From positions 1-6,459 of the forward strand of contig CALCHI010000174.1 in the NCBI GenBank assembly GCA_937901285.1: a stretch of DNA of 6,459 nucleotides, given 5' to 3'. The notes beneath the pieces are model-generated. The model made no database searches and was not told where the DNA came from. It worked only from the letters and a program-made list of their open reading frames with translations. Origin of the DNA: UBA8437 sp003445035 (GTDB taxonomy: Bacteria > Planctomycetota > Planctomycetia > Planctomycetales > Planctomycetaceae). Position numbers and translations under genes: made by a program. Shown piece after piece: positions 1 to 6,459 of this stretch (position 1 is the first letter of the stretch; each line of letters starts with the position of its first letter).

Positions 1-839
1 GTCAGCATCCGTTCCGACTGGTCACTGCTGCCCGGGTCCTTGGTGCCCTTGATCGGCCACGAGTTGGCCGATCCAACCCTCAGGATCGTGTGCAGGCGTC
101 CCGATCGGGCCTGCCAGAGGTGGGCTTCGCCGAGGATCGTATAGGGGTACTTCGGCGGCACGCCCGAAAACGACGCCGGGAAACGTTTCGGCCAGGTCTT
201 GCCTCCGTCGGTGCTTTTCCAGAACACGTTACCGCTGTTGGGAGCGTGCTCGGAGATACCGATCATCAGCGAGCCGTCGGCCAGTTCCAGAACGTTCCGG
301 GCGGTCAGAACCGTGGTGCCCTTGCGAAACGATCGGGGTTGCAGGAGCAGGCTGGTCCAGGTGCGGCCACCGTCGGCCGAGCGATGCAGATAGCTGGCGG
401 TGTGGCCGTGCGTGTTGCGGATGTCCTGCGACAACAGGTGGCCGGTGATGAACAGTGTTCCGTTGCGGGTGATTGAGAGATACGGTTCCCGCCCCAGCAG
501 GCCAGGTTTCAACTCCGGGCCGGACCAGCTGAGTCCCTGGTCCTTCGAACGATACAGCCGTGTGATCTCACGGATCTTTCCACCGCCGACCTGCTCTCCG
601 GAAAACACCACCAGGAGCAGTGCTCCGGAGGGAAGTTGGACGATCGAGGGCTTGTAGTCCTCGGGTTCTCCCAGTGCGATGCGACGACAGGCGATGGACC
701 TGGCAGTGATCTGTTTGCCGTTACGGACCACGATCGGGGCATCGGCGGCAAACGCAGTTCGCGTGGTGAGGTCACCGGTGGCTGAGATCACAAGTGACAG
801 GCAGACGGCTGACAGGCGACATGGCGAAGGCAGTGTCAT
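1..839 (-). CDS. Sialidase-like BNR-repeat exported protein (3' end outside window)
   Basis: This is the N-terminal 279 codons of a minus-strand gene that runs off the left edge. It starts at an ATG at 839-837. Residues 1 to about 32 look like a Sec signal peptide: a short basic stretch, a modest hydrophobic core (AVCLSLVISA) and a likely AFA/AD cleavage site. The mature part has at least three Asp-box (BNR) motifs, SKDQGLSW near residue 98, SADGGRTW near 154 and STDGGKTW near 209. Their regular spacing is that of a sialidase-type six-bladed beta-propeller. The segment YKPSIVQLPSGALLLVVFSG (62-81) resembles the first blade of sialidase-like proteins. I do not see the FRIP motif or the full arginine triad of true GH33 sialidases, so sialic acid hydrolysis is not established; a glycan-binding or other glycosidase role is equally possible. 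It is probably the last visible gene of the operon, 41 bases after the transporter stop. No strong Shine-Dalgarno precedes the ATG. Confidence 0.85.
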   Translation of the reverse strand, partial: MTLPSPCRLSAVCLSLVISATGDLTTRTAFAADAPIVVRNGKQITARSIACRRIALGEPEDYKPSIVQLPSGALLLVVFSGEQVGGGKIREITRLYRSKDQGLSWSGPELKPGLLGREPYLSITRNGTLFITGHLLSQDIRNTHGHTASYLHRSADGGRTWTSLLLQPRSFRKGTTVLTARNVLELADGSLMIGISEHAPNSGNVFWKSTDGGKTWPKRFPASFSGVPPKYPYTILGEAHLWQARSGRLHTILRVGSANSWPIKGTKDPGSSDQSERML

Positions 840-880
840 GGCGTGTGCTCGATTGGGAGGGATGAGGTCAGGGCTGGATG

Positions 881-1744
881 TCACGTCAGGGCCAGGACGA
901 TCGATACGCCGATCAGGATAGCACCGGCGAGCCTCTTGAGCATCAGAGCCGTGCTCGGTGTTGAGGTTGTCAGGCCCAGGGACTTCGAAAGCGCCCAGGT
1001 CAACAGCACTCCCCAGAGACCTCGCAGCGAGTAGACGATGTTGACTCGCGTGGCGTCACCGAACCGGGCAATCGTGTATGTCATACCGAAGGCCTGCACC
1101 GCCATCAGTAACGAGCCCACGAGCAGTGGCCAGCTGAGTTGTGACCGGATGCTCCGGTTGTCCGGTCGGGCCACTGGCAGAAATCCGAGTGAGAGAAAAG
1201 CGGTGCAGGCGAATGCGATCGGCAGAAAATAGCCGGGACCCCATGCCGGGGCCCACCGCTGGATGAACAGGTCAAAAAAGGTCAGCGAGACGGCCGCCAG
1301 CAGCGCACAGCCTATTGAAATGCGGATCTTTGACCGGTCGACCGAGTCGTCGGTCGACTGGATGAACCAGATGCCGCACAGGGCGACCGCCGAAGAAATC
1401 CAGATCCGAGTTCCGGCCACGTCGTCAACAACCAGCAGGGCCATCGCCGGCACCAGCAGAACCTTGATGCCCTGGACAGGTGTGACGATCGAGACGTCAC
1501 CGATCTTGACGCCCAAAAACGTGAAGGCCAGCCCCGCCAGGAACAGGGCTCCGACTGTGAACGGTTGCCAGAACAGCGATACCGGTTGCATGTTGCCGCC
1601 GATCAGCGTCAGTGCCGAGAAGCCAATCGCGGTGACCCAAGTGACCACGATCAGCGTGGTCCACGTGGAAGCTTCTCGTGCCTGGGCCCGTTTGAGCAGC
1701 AGCAGGGCAAAGACGGTCAGGATGCTCGATGCAAAGGGCAGCAA
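881..1744 (-). CDS. EamA/DMT-superfamily membrane transporter
   Basis: This is an integral membrane protein of 287 residues from the TTG at 1744, or 290 from an ATT at 1753. About ten hydrophobic segments can be drawn, roughly at residues 2-19, 29-48, 61-79, 84-106, 113-129, 141-161, 171-190, 203-224, 233-253 and 268-286, the usual size and topology of drug/metabolite (EamA) carriers. The segment GDVSIVTPVQGIKVLLVPAM (82-101), after a LAFTFLGVKI helix, resembles the end of the first EamA repeat, where a GD-(I/V)-S-x-(V/A)-TP pattern is common. The substrate cannot be read from sequence; members export or import amino acids, nucleotide sugars and other small molecules. No ATG, GTG or other TTG lies between the upstream stop (1798-1796) and the TTG, so the start is uncertain. 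It sits between the DUF1501 gene and the sialidase-like gene, apparently in one transcript. Family call is confident, substrate unknown. Confidence 0.85.
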   Translation of the reverse strand: MLPFASSILTVFALLLLKRAQAREASTWTTLIVVTWVTAIGFSALTLIGGNMQPVSLFWQPFTVGALFLAGLAFTFLGVKIGDVSIVTPVQGIKVLLVPAMALLVVDDVAGTRIWISSAVALCGIWFIQSTDDSVDRSKIRISIGCALLAAVSLTFFDLFIQRWAPAWGPGYFLPIAFACTAFLSLGFLPVARPDNRSIRSQLSWPLLVGSLLMAVQAFGMTYTIARFGDATRVNIVYSLRGLWGVLLTWALSKSLGLTTSTPSTALMLKRLAGAILIGVSIVLALT

Positions 1745-1759
1745 CAGATGAATGGCGGA

Positions 1760-1767
1760 CTTCCCTT
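1760..1767 (-). promoter_or_regulatory. Ribosome binding site deciding the transporter start
   Basis: The minus strand reads AAGGGAAG here, the best purine-rich Shine-Dalgarno-like stretch ahead of the transporter. Its end is 6 bases from an in-frame ATT (1753-1751), 12 from a CTG (1747-1745) and 15 from the TTG (1744-1742) that a standard gene caller would choose. The spacing favours ATT, or CTG, over TTG. Starting at ATT would give an N-terminus (M)HLLLPFASS with a fuller first membrane helix. ATT starts are rare but known (infC in E. coli). Confidence 0.45.
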
Positions 1768-1795
1768 GCGGGCGACGGGACGGGGCTCGGCCGGG

Positions 1796-3238
1796 TCAGG
1801 CCAGGACATCGTGGACGACGTGGCCGTGGACATCGGTCAACCGCCGGGCGAGTCCGTTGTGGTAATAGGTCAGTCGCTTGTGGTCGATCCCAAGCAGGTG
1901 TAGCAGTGTCGCGTGAAAATCGTAGACCGTCACCGGGTTCTCGGCGGGTCGGTAACCGACCTCGTCACTGATACCGTGGTGGAAGCCGGGGCGGAGTCCC
2001 GCTCCGGCCATCCACCCGGTGAAAACCAGTGGGTGGTGGTCTCGTCCTTTCCCCTTGTCTCCCTGCGTGAACGGGGTGCGACCAAATTCTGATGACCACA
2101 CAACAAGGGTGTCATCCAGCAGGCCACGCTGTTTCAGGTCCTTGAGCAATGCGGCACAGGGCTGGTCCAGGTGGCGGGCCTGGTTGCCGTGATTTCGAAC
2201 GAGGTCTTCGTGAGCATCCCAGTTGATGCGTGGGGAACCCAGGGCTCCGCCGTTGTACACCTGCACGAACCGAACGCCGCGTTCAACGAGTCGCCGTGCC
2301 AGCAGGTAGTTGGACGCCGTGGGGGCCAGGTCCTTGTCGTCGAGACCGTACAACCGCCGGGTGGCCTGCGTTTCGCCGCTGAAATCCACAACGTCGGGGA
2401 TGCTGGTCTGCATTCTCGCCGCCAGTTCATACGACCGAACCCTCGCCTGCAGTTCGTCGTTGCCCGGGTTCGCCCGGGCGAACGACTTGTTGAACTTCGA
2501 CAGGAGCTCGAGACTGGCACGGCGGCCGTTGGCCGAGACCGACGTCGGGGTTTTCAGGTTGGCAATGGATTCGCCTTTTCCATCGGTGGAGAATGCCGTG
2601 CCCTGGTGCTGGGCCGGCAGAAACCCCTGGCTCCAATTACTGGTACCACCGTTGGGCAGGCCGCGGGGATCAGGCAACACCACGAAGGTGGGGAGTTCGT
2701 TGTTGAGTGTGCCGAGTCCGTAAGAGAGCCACGAGCCGACGCTTGGGAACCCGACCTGGGTGAAGCCAGTGTTCATCTGGAAACAGGCCGGCGTGTGCGA
2801 TGAACTGCGGGAGACCAGCGTGTGGAAATAGGTCAGGTCATCGGCACAGGTGGCCAGGTGTGGCAGCAATGAACTGACCCAGCTGCCGCTTTGGCCGTGT
2901 TGTTGAAAGCGGTAGAAGCTCTTGCGGAGCACACCGATCTTGCCGAAGAACGTGTCGATTTCACCTTTGCCCATCAACCGCTTGCCGTCGAGTTTCTCGA
3001 GAGCGGGCTTGTGGTCAAACGTGTCAACCTGGCTGACGCCGCCGGGTGAGAACACGTGGATGCAACGTTTGGCCCGGGCGGGCACGTGTGGTGCGTGCAG
3101 GATACCGCTGCCGGCCGATTCGTCGCCCAGGCAGCCATCCTGGTCGAGCAGGCTTGCCAGCGCGATGGCTCCGATTCCTCCGGCCATCTGGCCACAGAAC
3201 GTGCGTCGGGGCTGCAAGTTGTTCAAGGGATGTGTCAT
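1796..3238 (-). CDS. DUF1501 family exported protein
   Basis: This 480-residue protein is full length for the DUF1501 family (PF07394), which is abundant in Planctomycetota and distantly related to the alkaline phosphatase/sulfatase fold; its biochemical role is not established. The N-terminus has a twin arginine (PRRTFCGQ, residues 10-17) followed by a glycine/alanine-rich hydrophobic stretch (GGIGAIALASLL), consistent with a Tat signal, though it departs from the SRRxFLK consensus. Family hallmarks are FSPGGVSQVDTFDHKP (63-78), NWDAHED (339-345), VVWSSEFGRTPF (379-390), GRDHHPLVFTGWMAGAG (398-414), the YDFHATLLHLLGID region (439-452) and the C-terminal HGHVVHDVLA. D72, D341, H343, E384, D400, H401, H402 and H442 are candidate metal or active-site residues by position in these motifs. 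The ATG at 3238 lies 6 bases after the stop of the PSCyt1 gene, so the two are probably translationally coupled and may work together at the cell envelope. Regulation is probably shared with the upstream gene. Confidence 0.95.
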   Translation of the reverse strand: MTHPLNNLQPRRTFCGQMAGGIGAIALASLLDQDGCLGDESAGSGILHAPHVPARAKRCIHVFSPGGVSQVDTFDHKPALEKLDGKRLMGKGEIDTFFGKIGVLRKSFYRFQQHGQSGSWVSSLLPHLATCADDLTYFHTLVSRSSSHTPACFQMNTGFTQVGFPSVGSWLSYGLGTLNNELPTFVVLPDPRGLPNGGTSNWSQGFLPAQHQGTAFSTDGKGESIANLKTPTSVSANGRRASLELLSKFNKSFARANPGNDELQARVRSYELAARMQTSIPDVVDFSGETQATRRLYGLDDKDLAPTASNYLLARRLVERGVRFVQVYNGGALGSPRINWDAHEDLVRNHGNQARHLDQPCAALLKDLKQRGLLDDTLVVWSSEFGRTPFTQGDKGKGRDHHPLVFTGWMAGAGLRPGFHHGISDEVGYRPAENPVTVYDFHATLLHLLGIDHKRLTYYHNGLARRLTDVHGHVVHDVLA

Positions 3239-3244
3239 CGGGCA

Positions 3245-6223
3245 TTACGGGGAGTAGAGGAACTCGCTGCTGTTGAGCAGGGCCCAGCAGGCGTGGTCGA
3301 GCCCGTGATCGCGGATCAGGTTCGCCAACGGGGTGCGCTCTTCGTGGGCGGGGGGTCTGCAGAGGGCCAGGCGGACGGCCCAGTCGGCCTGGTCGCCGGG
3401 CGTCTCGGAGGCCAGGCGGCGGACCCTGTCGGCGAAAAGGCGAGCCTGCCGGAGAACAAACGAGTTGTTCATCAGGGCCAGGGCTTGCGACGGCGTGACG
3501 GTGGTCCGTCTTTGGGGTGTGGCGACCGACGGGGAAGGACAGTCGAAGCAGTCCAGCAACGGGTCACGGCCGGTGATCACGTTCGCCCGGTAACAGGTTC
3601 GCCGGTTGAACCGGGCGTCGGGACTGTCAAAGAGATGGTAGAAGTGGGTGTTGAAGACGGTGACGGTGAACGGCTGGACACTGGGGCCGTGCATCGTGGA
3701 ATTCAGTTCGCCACTGACGGCCAGCATCGCGTCGCGGACGACCTCGGCCTCCAGTCGTCGTGGTGTGAATCTCCAGAGCCATCGGTTGTCGGCATCGCGT
3801 TGGGCGGCCTTCGGCCGCGTCGCCGAGGATTGTCGATAGGTGGTCGAAAGCACCAGCAGCCGGTGCATGTGCTTGAGATTCCAGCCCGACCGGATCAGTT
3901 CGGAGGCGAGCCAGTCGAGCAGTTGTGGGTGAGTGGGATGTCCGCCGTTGAAGCCCAGGTCGCTGGTGTTGCGGGCCAGCCCCGCGCCGAAGTGGAATTG
4001 CCAGATCCGGTTGGCCATCACCCGGGCGGTCAGCGGATTGCGGCGGTCGGTCACCCAGCGAGCGAAACGTCGCCGCCGTTCGGCTTCGGGAGCATCTGCC
4101 GGAAGGCCCAGGTCACCGGTGAGGTCGGCAAGTGATGACAGGCCGCGGGGAGTGACGCGTGGCCCCTGGGCCTTGATGTCGCCTCGCAGCAGCACGTGGG
4201 TGGCACCAGGCTGATGGCGAAACCCGATATAGCCCACTGGTGGGACCAGCGAGGCGATTTGTGCGGTGACGGCCTGCAGTTGATCCGTCAACCGGTTTTC
4301 GAGGCGTCTGGCCTCCTGCAGGTCGGGCGAACCGGGTTTTCTCGAGATGTCGGCGAAATGGTCAGATCGAACGGCATCAAAATTCCACAACCCGACGGTG
4401 TGCCTGTCCGCGGTAAACGCTTTTGGTGCGGCCTGGGTGATCGGGCGGATGATATTGGAGATTCTTACGTCGTCGACGGCCCCGTCGCAGCCGACGGGTT
4501 CGGGGGAGTAGGCTCCGAGGTCGAGCGTGCCGAGTGGGCCGGGCTGTCGTATGCGAGTCACCGCCTGGTGGCGGACCTGTTTGCCGTCGACAAACAGCCG
4601 GACCGACTTGCCGTCGAACTGCATCGCCAGGTAGTGCCAGCGTCCATCGGTGATGACCACGTCGGACCGGATTGTGGCGGGCTTGTAAGACGGCATGTAG
4701 ACCGTGAAATCCCCCTTGCCGGTGAAGGAGTACAACTCCCAGTGCTCGGAAGATTTCTGGTTGTTGGCCACGAAGACATTGAATTTGTTTCGAGTGCGAG
4801 CCAGGCCCCAGCACTCGACCGTCAGAGGTGGCTGGTGGTAGGAATTCTTGGAGGGCAGGGTGGCGTAGGTGTGTGCGGCGTTGAGGGCTTTGCCGTGTCG
4901 GCCGTCGACCAGTGTCTTCTCGGGCCGGCTGCCCGCCTTGAGGGTCGCCTCACTCGGCAACCTCTGGCGGACTTTGCCAAGTTCGGTGTTCAGTGTTTTC
5001 TGGCGTGCGATCAGCGGAACCTTCGCCTGTTGGATCTCCCGGGCTTCAGCGTCGGAAAGAATCGAACGGTTTCCCGGCTTGCTTCCACGGCTGTGATCGA
5101 CTCCATCGAAGATCGCCCGGATCCGGTAGTAGTCGACCTGTGGCAACGGGTCGAACTTGTGGTCGTGGCACCGGCAGCAATGAACGGTCAGTCCCAGGAA
5201 TGTTCCCGAGACCGTGCCGATCATCTCCGCGAGTTCTTCCTCCCGGGCACGACGCATCTCGCTTTTGCTCGATCCCACGTGTTGCACTTCATCCCATTCC
5301 CCCGAGACAAGGAATCCGGTGGCGGCGATGCTCTTTCGCGAGCGGCCGGGCAGGACGTCGCCGGCGAGCTGCTGACGAACAAACTGGTCGTAGGGCAGGC
5401 CGGAATTGAAACTGTTGACGACATAGTCGCGATAACGCCACGAATACGGTCGGAACTTGTCGTGTTCGAACCCGTCACTCTCGGTGTATCCGATCACGTC
5501 CAGCCAATGACGGCCCCAGCGCTCACCGTAGTGCGGAGAGGCCAGCAGCCGATCCACCAGTCGACGTGCGGCGTCTGGTGCCCGATCGGCCAGGAAGTTT
5601 TCCAGTTGCCCGGGCGTGGGTGGCAGCCCCAGCAGGTCGAAGGTGACCCGTCTCAGGAAGCTGCGGCGATCGACGGAAGGATTGACGGTCAACTGTTGTT
5701 CGGCCAGTTTCGCCTGGACAAATCGATCGATGGGGTTGGCCGCCGTTGGTCCGTCGGGCATGGATGGCGGGGTCGGACGGCGGATCGGCTGCAGCGACCA
5801 CCAGTCGCGGCCGGCCCAGCGGTCGGTCGTCATGTCATAGCGACTGAGTGTCAGCTGCGGTGGCCAGGTGGCCCCTTGTTCGATCCAGCGTCTCACCCGG
5901 TCGATCTGGGCGACAGTCGGCCGTGGCGACTTCCCCCTGGGGGGCATCGATCCGTCGAGGAGCCGGTCAAGCAGCGGGCTGGCGGCGGGTTGGCCGGGGA
6001 CGATTCGGAGTCCGTCATCTCCTTTGGCCAGGGCTGCGTGAGAGTTGGTCAGGTCGAGCCCGCCCTTGGCTTCGGGGCCACTGTGGCAACCGATGCAAGC
6101 CGAGCGGAACAGCGGGGCAACGTCTCGCTGGAACGAGATGCGGGTGGGAGGCTCGGCAGCTGTGAGAGTGGTGCCGAGAACGCTCAGACAACAGGCTGCG
6201 AAAATCGGCAGGGCGGAACGCAT
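3245..6223 (-). CDS. PSCyt1-DUF1549-LamG-DUF1553 exported protein
   Basis: This large secreted planctomycete-type protein has 992 residues. A Sec signal peptide covers about 1-23 (cleavage near LTA/AE). A Planctomycete cytochrome c domain (PSCyt1, PF07635) covers about 30-118, with the heme motif CIGCH at 43-47 and a probable axial Met in DGSMPPRG (M93). DUF1549 (PF07583) covers about 163-370 and ends in the signature CCRCHDHKFDPL (349-360), which also fits CxxCH. A helical segment at about 391-422 leads to a LamG/concanavalin A-like domain (about 438-615; landmarks LTVECWGLAR, DGRWHYLAMQFDG, VRLFVDGKQV, GAVDDVRISN). A second helical segment at about 636-659 leads to DUF1553 (PF07587, about 712-965), with RNPLTARVMANRIWQFHFG, STTYRQSS and RRTTVTPSQALALMNNSF. 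The C-terminus LLNSSEFLYSP is typical. The family is usually paired with DUF1501, as here. A role in polymer binding or envelope redox chemistry is inference; no function is proven. The ATG at 6223 is the only start giving an intact signal peptide, but no strong Shine-Dalgarno precedes it. Confidence 0.95.
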   Translation of the reverse strand: MRSALPIFAACCLSVLGTTLTAAEPPTRISFQRDVAPLFRSACIGCHSGPEAKGGLDLTNSHAALAKGDDGLRIVPGQPAASPLLDRLLDGSMPPRGKSPRPTVAQIDRVRRWIEQGATWPPQLTLSRYDMTTDRWAGRDWWSLQPIRRPTPPSMPDGPTAANPIDRFVQAKLAEQQLTVNPSVDRRSFLRRVTFDLLGLPPTPGQLENFLADRAPDAARRLVDRLLASPHYGERWGRHWLDVIGYTESDGFEHDKFRPYSWRYRDYVVNSFNSGLPYDQFVRQQLAGDVLPGRSRKSIAATGFLVSGEWDEVQHVGSSKSEMRRAREEELAEMIGTVSGTFLGLTVHCCRCHDHKFDPLPQVDYYRIRAIFDGVDHSRGSKPGNRSILSDAEAREIQQAKVPLIARQKTLNTELGKVRQRLPSEATLKAGSRPEKTLVDGRHGKALNAAHTYATLPSKNSYHQPPLTVECWGLARTRNKFNVFVANNQKSSEHWELYSFTGKGDFTVYMPSYKPATIRSDVVITDGRWHYLAMQFDGKSVRLFVDGKQVRHQAVTRIRQPGPLGTLDLGAYSPEPVGCDGAVDDVRISNIIRPITQAAPKAFTADRHTVGLWNFDAVRSDHFADISRKPGSPDLQEARRLENRLTDQLQAVTAQIASLVPPVGYIGFRHQPGATHVLLRGDIKAQGPRVTPRGLSSLADLTGDLGLPADAPEAERRRRFARWVTDRRNPLTARVMANRIWQFHFGAGLARNTSDLGFNGGHPTHPQLLDWLASELIRSGWNLKHMHRLLVLSTTYRQSSATRPKAAQRDADNRWLWRFTPRRLEAEVVRDAMLAVSGELNSTMHGPSVQPFTVTVFNTHFYHLFDSPDARFNRRTCYRANVITGRDPLLDCFDCPSPSVATPQRRTTVTPSQALALMNNSFVLRQARLFADRVRRLASETPGDQADWAVRLALCRPPAHEERTPLANLIRDHGLDHACWALLNSSEFLYSP

Positions 6224-6237
6224 CGACAGTTTGTCCG

Positions 6238-6264
6238 GTGGGCGGTGGGAAAACGACTGCCCAC
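6238..6264 (-). repeat. Inverted repeat in the likely leader of the PSCyt1 gene
   Basis: Six-base arms GTGGGC (6238-6243) and GCCCAC (6259-6264) flank a 15-base loop. A second GTGGG copy inside the loop (6245-6249) could pair with the same CCCAC, so two alternative hairpins are possible. It lies 15-41 bases upstream of the ATG at 6223 and, if transcribed, would sit in the 5' leader. There is no U-tract, so it is not an intrinsic terminator. Function is unknown and chance is possible in GC-rich DNA. Confidence 0.35.
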
Positions 6265-6320
6265 ATTATGCAGTGGAAGGCAACGACAGCGATTCTCGAG
6301 CAATCAACGAATCGACGCAA

Positions 6321-6348
6321 CCACGGTCGAGCCGACGACTCGACGTGG
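6321..6348. repeat. Interrupted palindrome, candidate operator
   Basis: Arms GTCGAG (6326-6331) and CTCGAC (6339-6344) are perfect inverted copies around a 7-base centre. The flanks CCAC (6321-6324) and GTGG (6345-6348) extend the pairing with one unpaired G. The 28-base element lies near the middle-right of the divergent intergenic region, just upstream of the plus-strand -10-like hexamer, a position suited to a dimeric regulator. No regulator is identified in the window. Confidence 0.45.
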
Positions 6349-6405
6349 GAGGGTCCGTTGGGAGATAATTCGAGCGATCCCTGTTTCCTGCAGATCGGAC
6401 AAGCC

Positions 6406-6459
6406 ATGACACACCGCTTCATTCCCCGGCCGTTGGTTCTCATGTTGCTGGCGGTTTTG
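6406..6459 (+). CDS. N-terminal fragment of a divergent exported protein (3' end outside window)
   Basis: Only 18 codons are visible, reading MTHRFIPRPLVLMLLAVL. Basic residues (H3, R4, R8) followed by a run of Leu/Val/Met make a typical start of a Sec signal peptide or a membrane anchor. A GGA at 6397-6399 is 6 bases before the ATG and can serve as a weak ribosome binding site. It is transcribed divergently from the operon. The product cannot be identified from this much sequence. Confidence 0.6.
   Translation, partial: MTHRFIPRPLVLMLLAVL

Larger units (their letters stand above)
6224..6405. promoter_or_regulatory. Divergent intergenic region with the likely promoters of both directions
   Basis: These 182 bases separate the start of the minus-strand operon from the start of the plus-strand gene, so both promoters are expected here. 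Two weak -10-like hexamers are visible: GATAAT on the plus strand (6364-6369), about 36 bases before the plus-strand ATG, and CATAAT on the minus strand (6270-6265), about 41 bases before the minus-strand ATG. Neither has a convincing -35 at 16-18 bases, so the assignments are tentative. The region also holds two inverted repeats, listed separately. Confidence 0.45.

Noticed and set aside
867..892. Direct repeat GTCAGGGC (867-874 and 885-892) around the transporter stop
   Set aside because: An 8-base repeat in GC-rich DNA is easily due to chance, and one copy lies within the coding end of the transporter.
2171..2803. Plus-strand open frame of 210 codons inside DUF1501
   Set aside because: It is the complement of conserved DUF1501 coding sequence with no recognisable protein features.
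3024..3245. ATG overlapping the PSCyt1 stop (TAATG) as the start of a 73-codon minus-strand gene
   Set aside because: The frame differs from DUF1501, and the DUF1501 reading from the ATG at 3238 accounts for the same bases with strong family motifs.
3056..4135. Plus-strand open frame of 359 codons across the DUF1501/PSCyt1 junction
   Set aside because: It is antisense to the two well-supported genes, and its composition (Gly, Val, Arg, Gln rich, no motifs) is typical of a shadow frame.
6188..6223. Lipoprotein signal (FAAC at residues 8-11) in the PSCyt1 protein
   Set aside because: The hydrophobic stretch before the Cys is too short and the -3 residue is Phe; a normal signal peptidase I site at LTA/AE fits better.
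4196..6409. Very long plus-strand open frame (737 codons) opposite the PSCyt1 gene
   Set aside because: It lies entirely antisense to a gene with clear domain matches, shows no recognisable domain, and is explained by GC-rich codon bias that removes stops from the opposite strand.
6015..6443. Minus-strand open frame of 142 codons over the divergent intergenic region
   Set aside because: It overlaps the PSCyt1 start in another frame and would remove the promoter region; it has no recognisable motif, and the signal peptide at 6223 and the divergent one at 6406 are better supported.

Overview
The window looks like a piece of a Planctomycetota chromosome. The GC-rich DNA carries a minus-strand cluster that opens with two families typical of that phylum: a large secreted protein with the order PSCyt1 cytochrome c, DUF1549, LamG and DUF1553, and a DUF1501 protein. 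I cannot name the genus from sequence alone.

Layout, read in the direction of transcription (right to left, minus strand). The 992-residue PSCyt1/DUF1549/LamG/DUF1553 protein (6223-3245) is followed after 6 bases by the DUF1501 protein (3238-1796). A DMT/EamA-type membrane transporter (about 1744-881) follows after about 40-50 bases. Another 41 bases on is a BNR-repeat sialidase-like secreted protein (839 to beyond base 1), cut by the left edge. The short gaps, shared strand and lack of visible terminators suggest one operon. At the right edge, a divergent plus-strand gene starts at 6406 and shows only its first 18 codons, which read as a signal peptide. The 182-base intergenic region (6224-6405) should hold the promoters of both directions and contains two inverted repeats.

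Three of the four minus-strand products appear to be exported: the cytochrome-type protein by Sec, the DUF1501 protein possibly by Tat, and the sialidase-like protein by Sec. The fourth is an inner-membrane carrier. A lectin-like domain, a glycan-hydrolase-like beta-propeller and a small-molecule carrier in one operon fit a glycan- or polymer-related role, but no enzymatic activity is proven here. The PSCyt1/DUF1501 pair is common and poorly understood; its pairing with a transporter and a sialidase-like protein is the less routine part.

Points worth attention are the transporter's start (no ATG is available, and the best ribosome binding site points to an ATT codon), the open frame linking the DUF1501 stop to the transporter, and the LamG domain placed between two predicted helical segments. 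I found no tRNA, rRNA, CRISPR array or insertion sequence.
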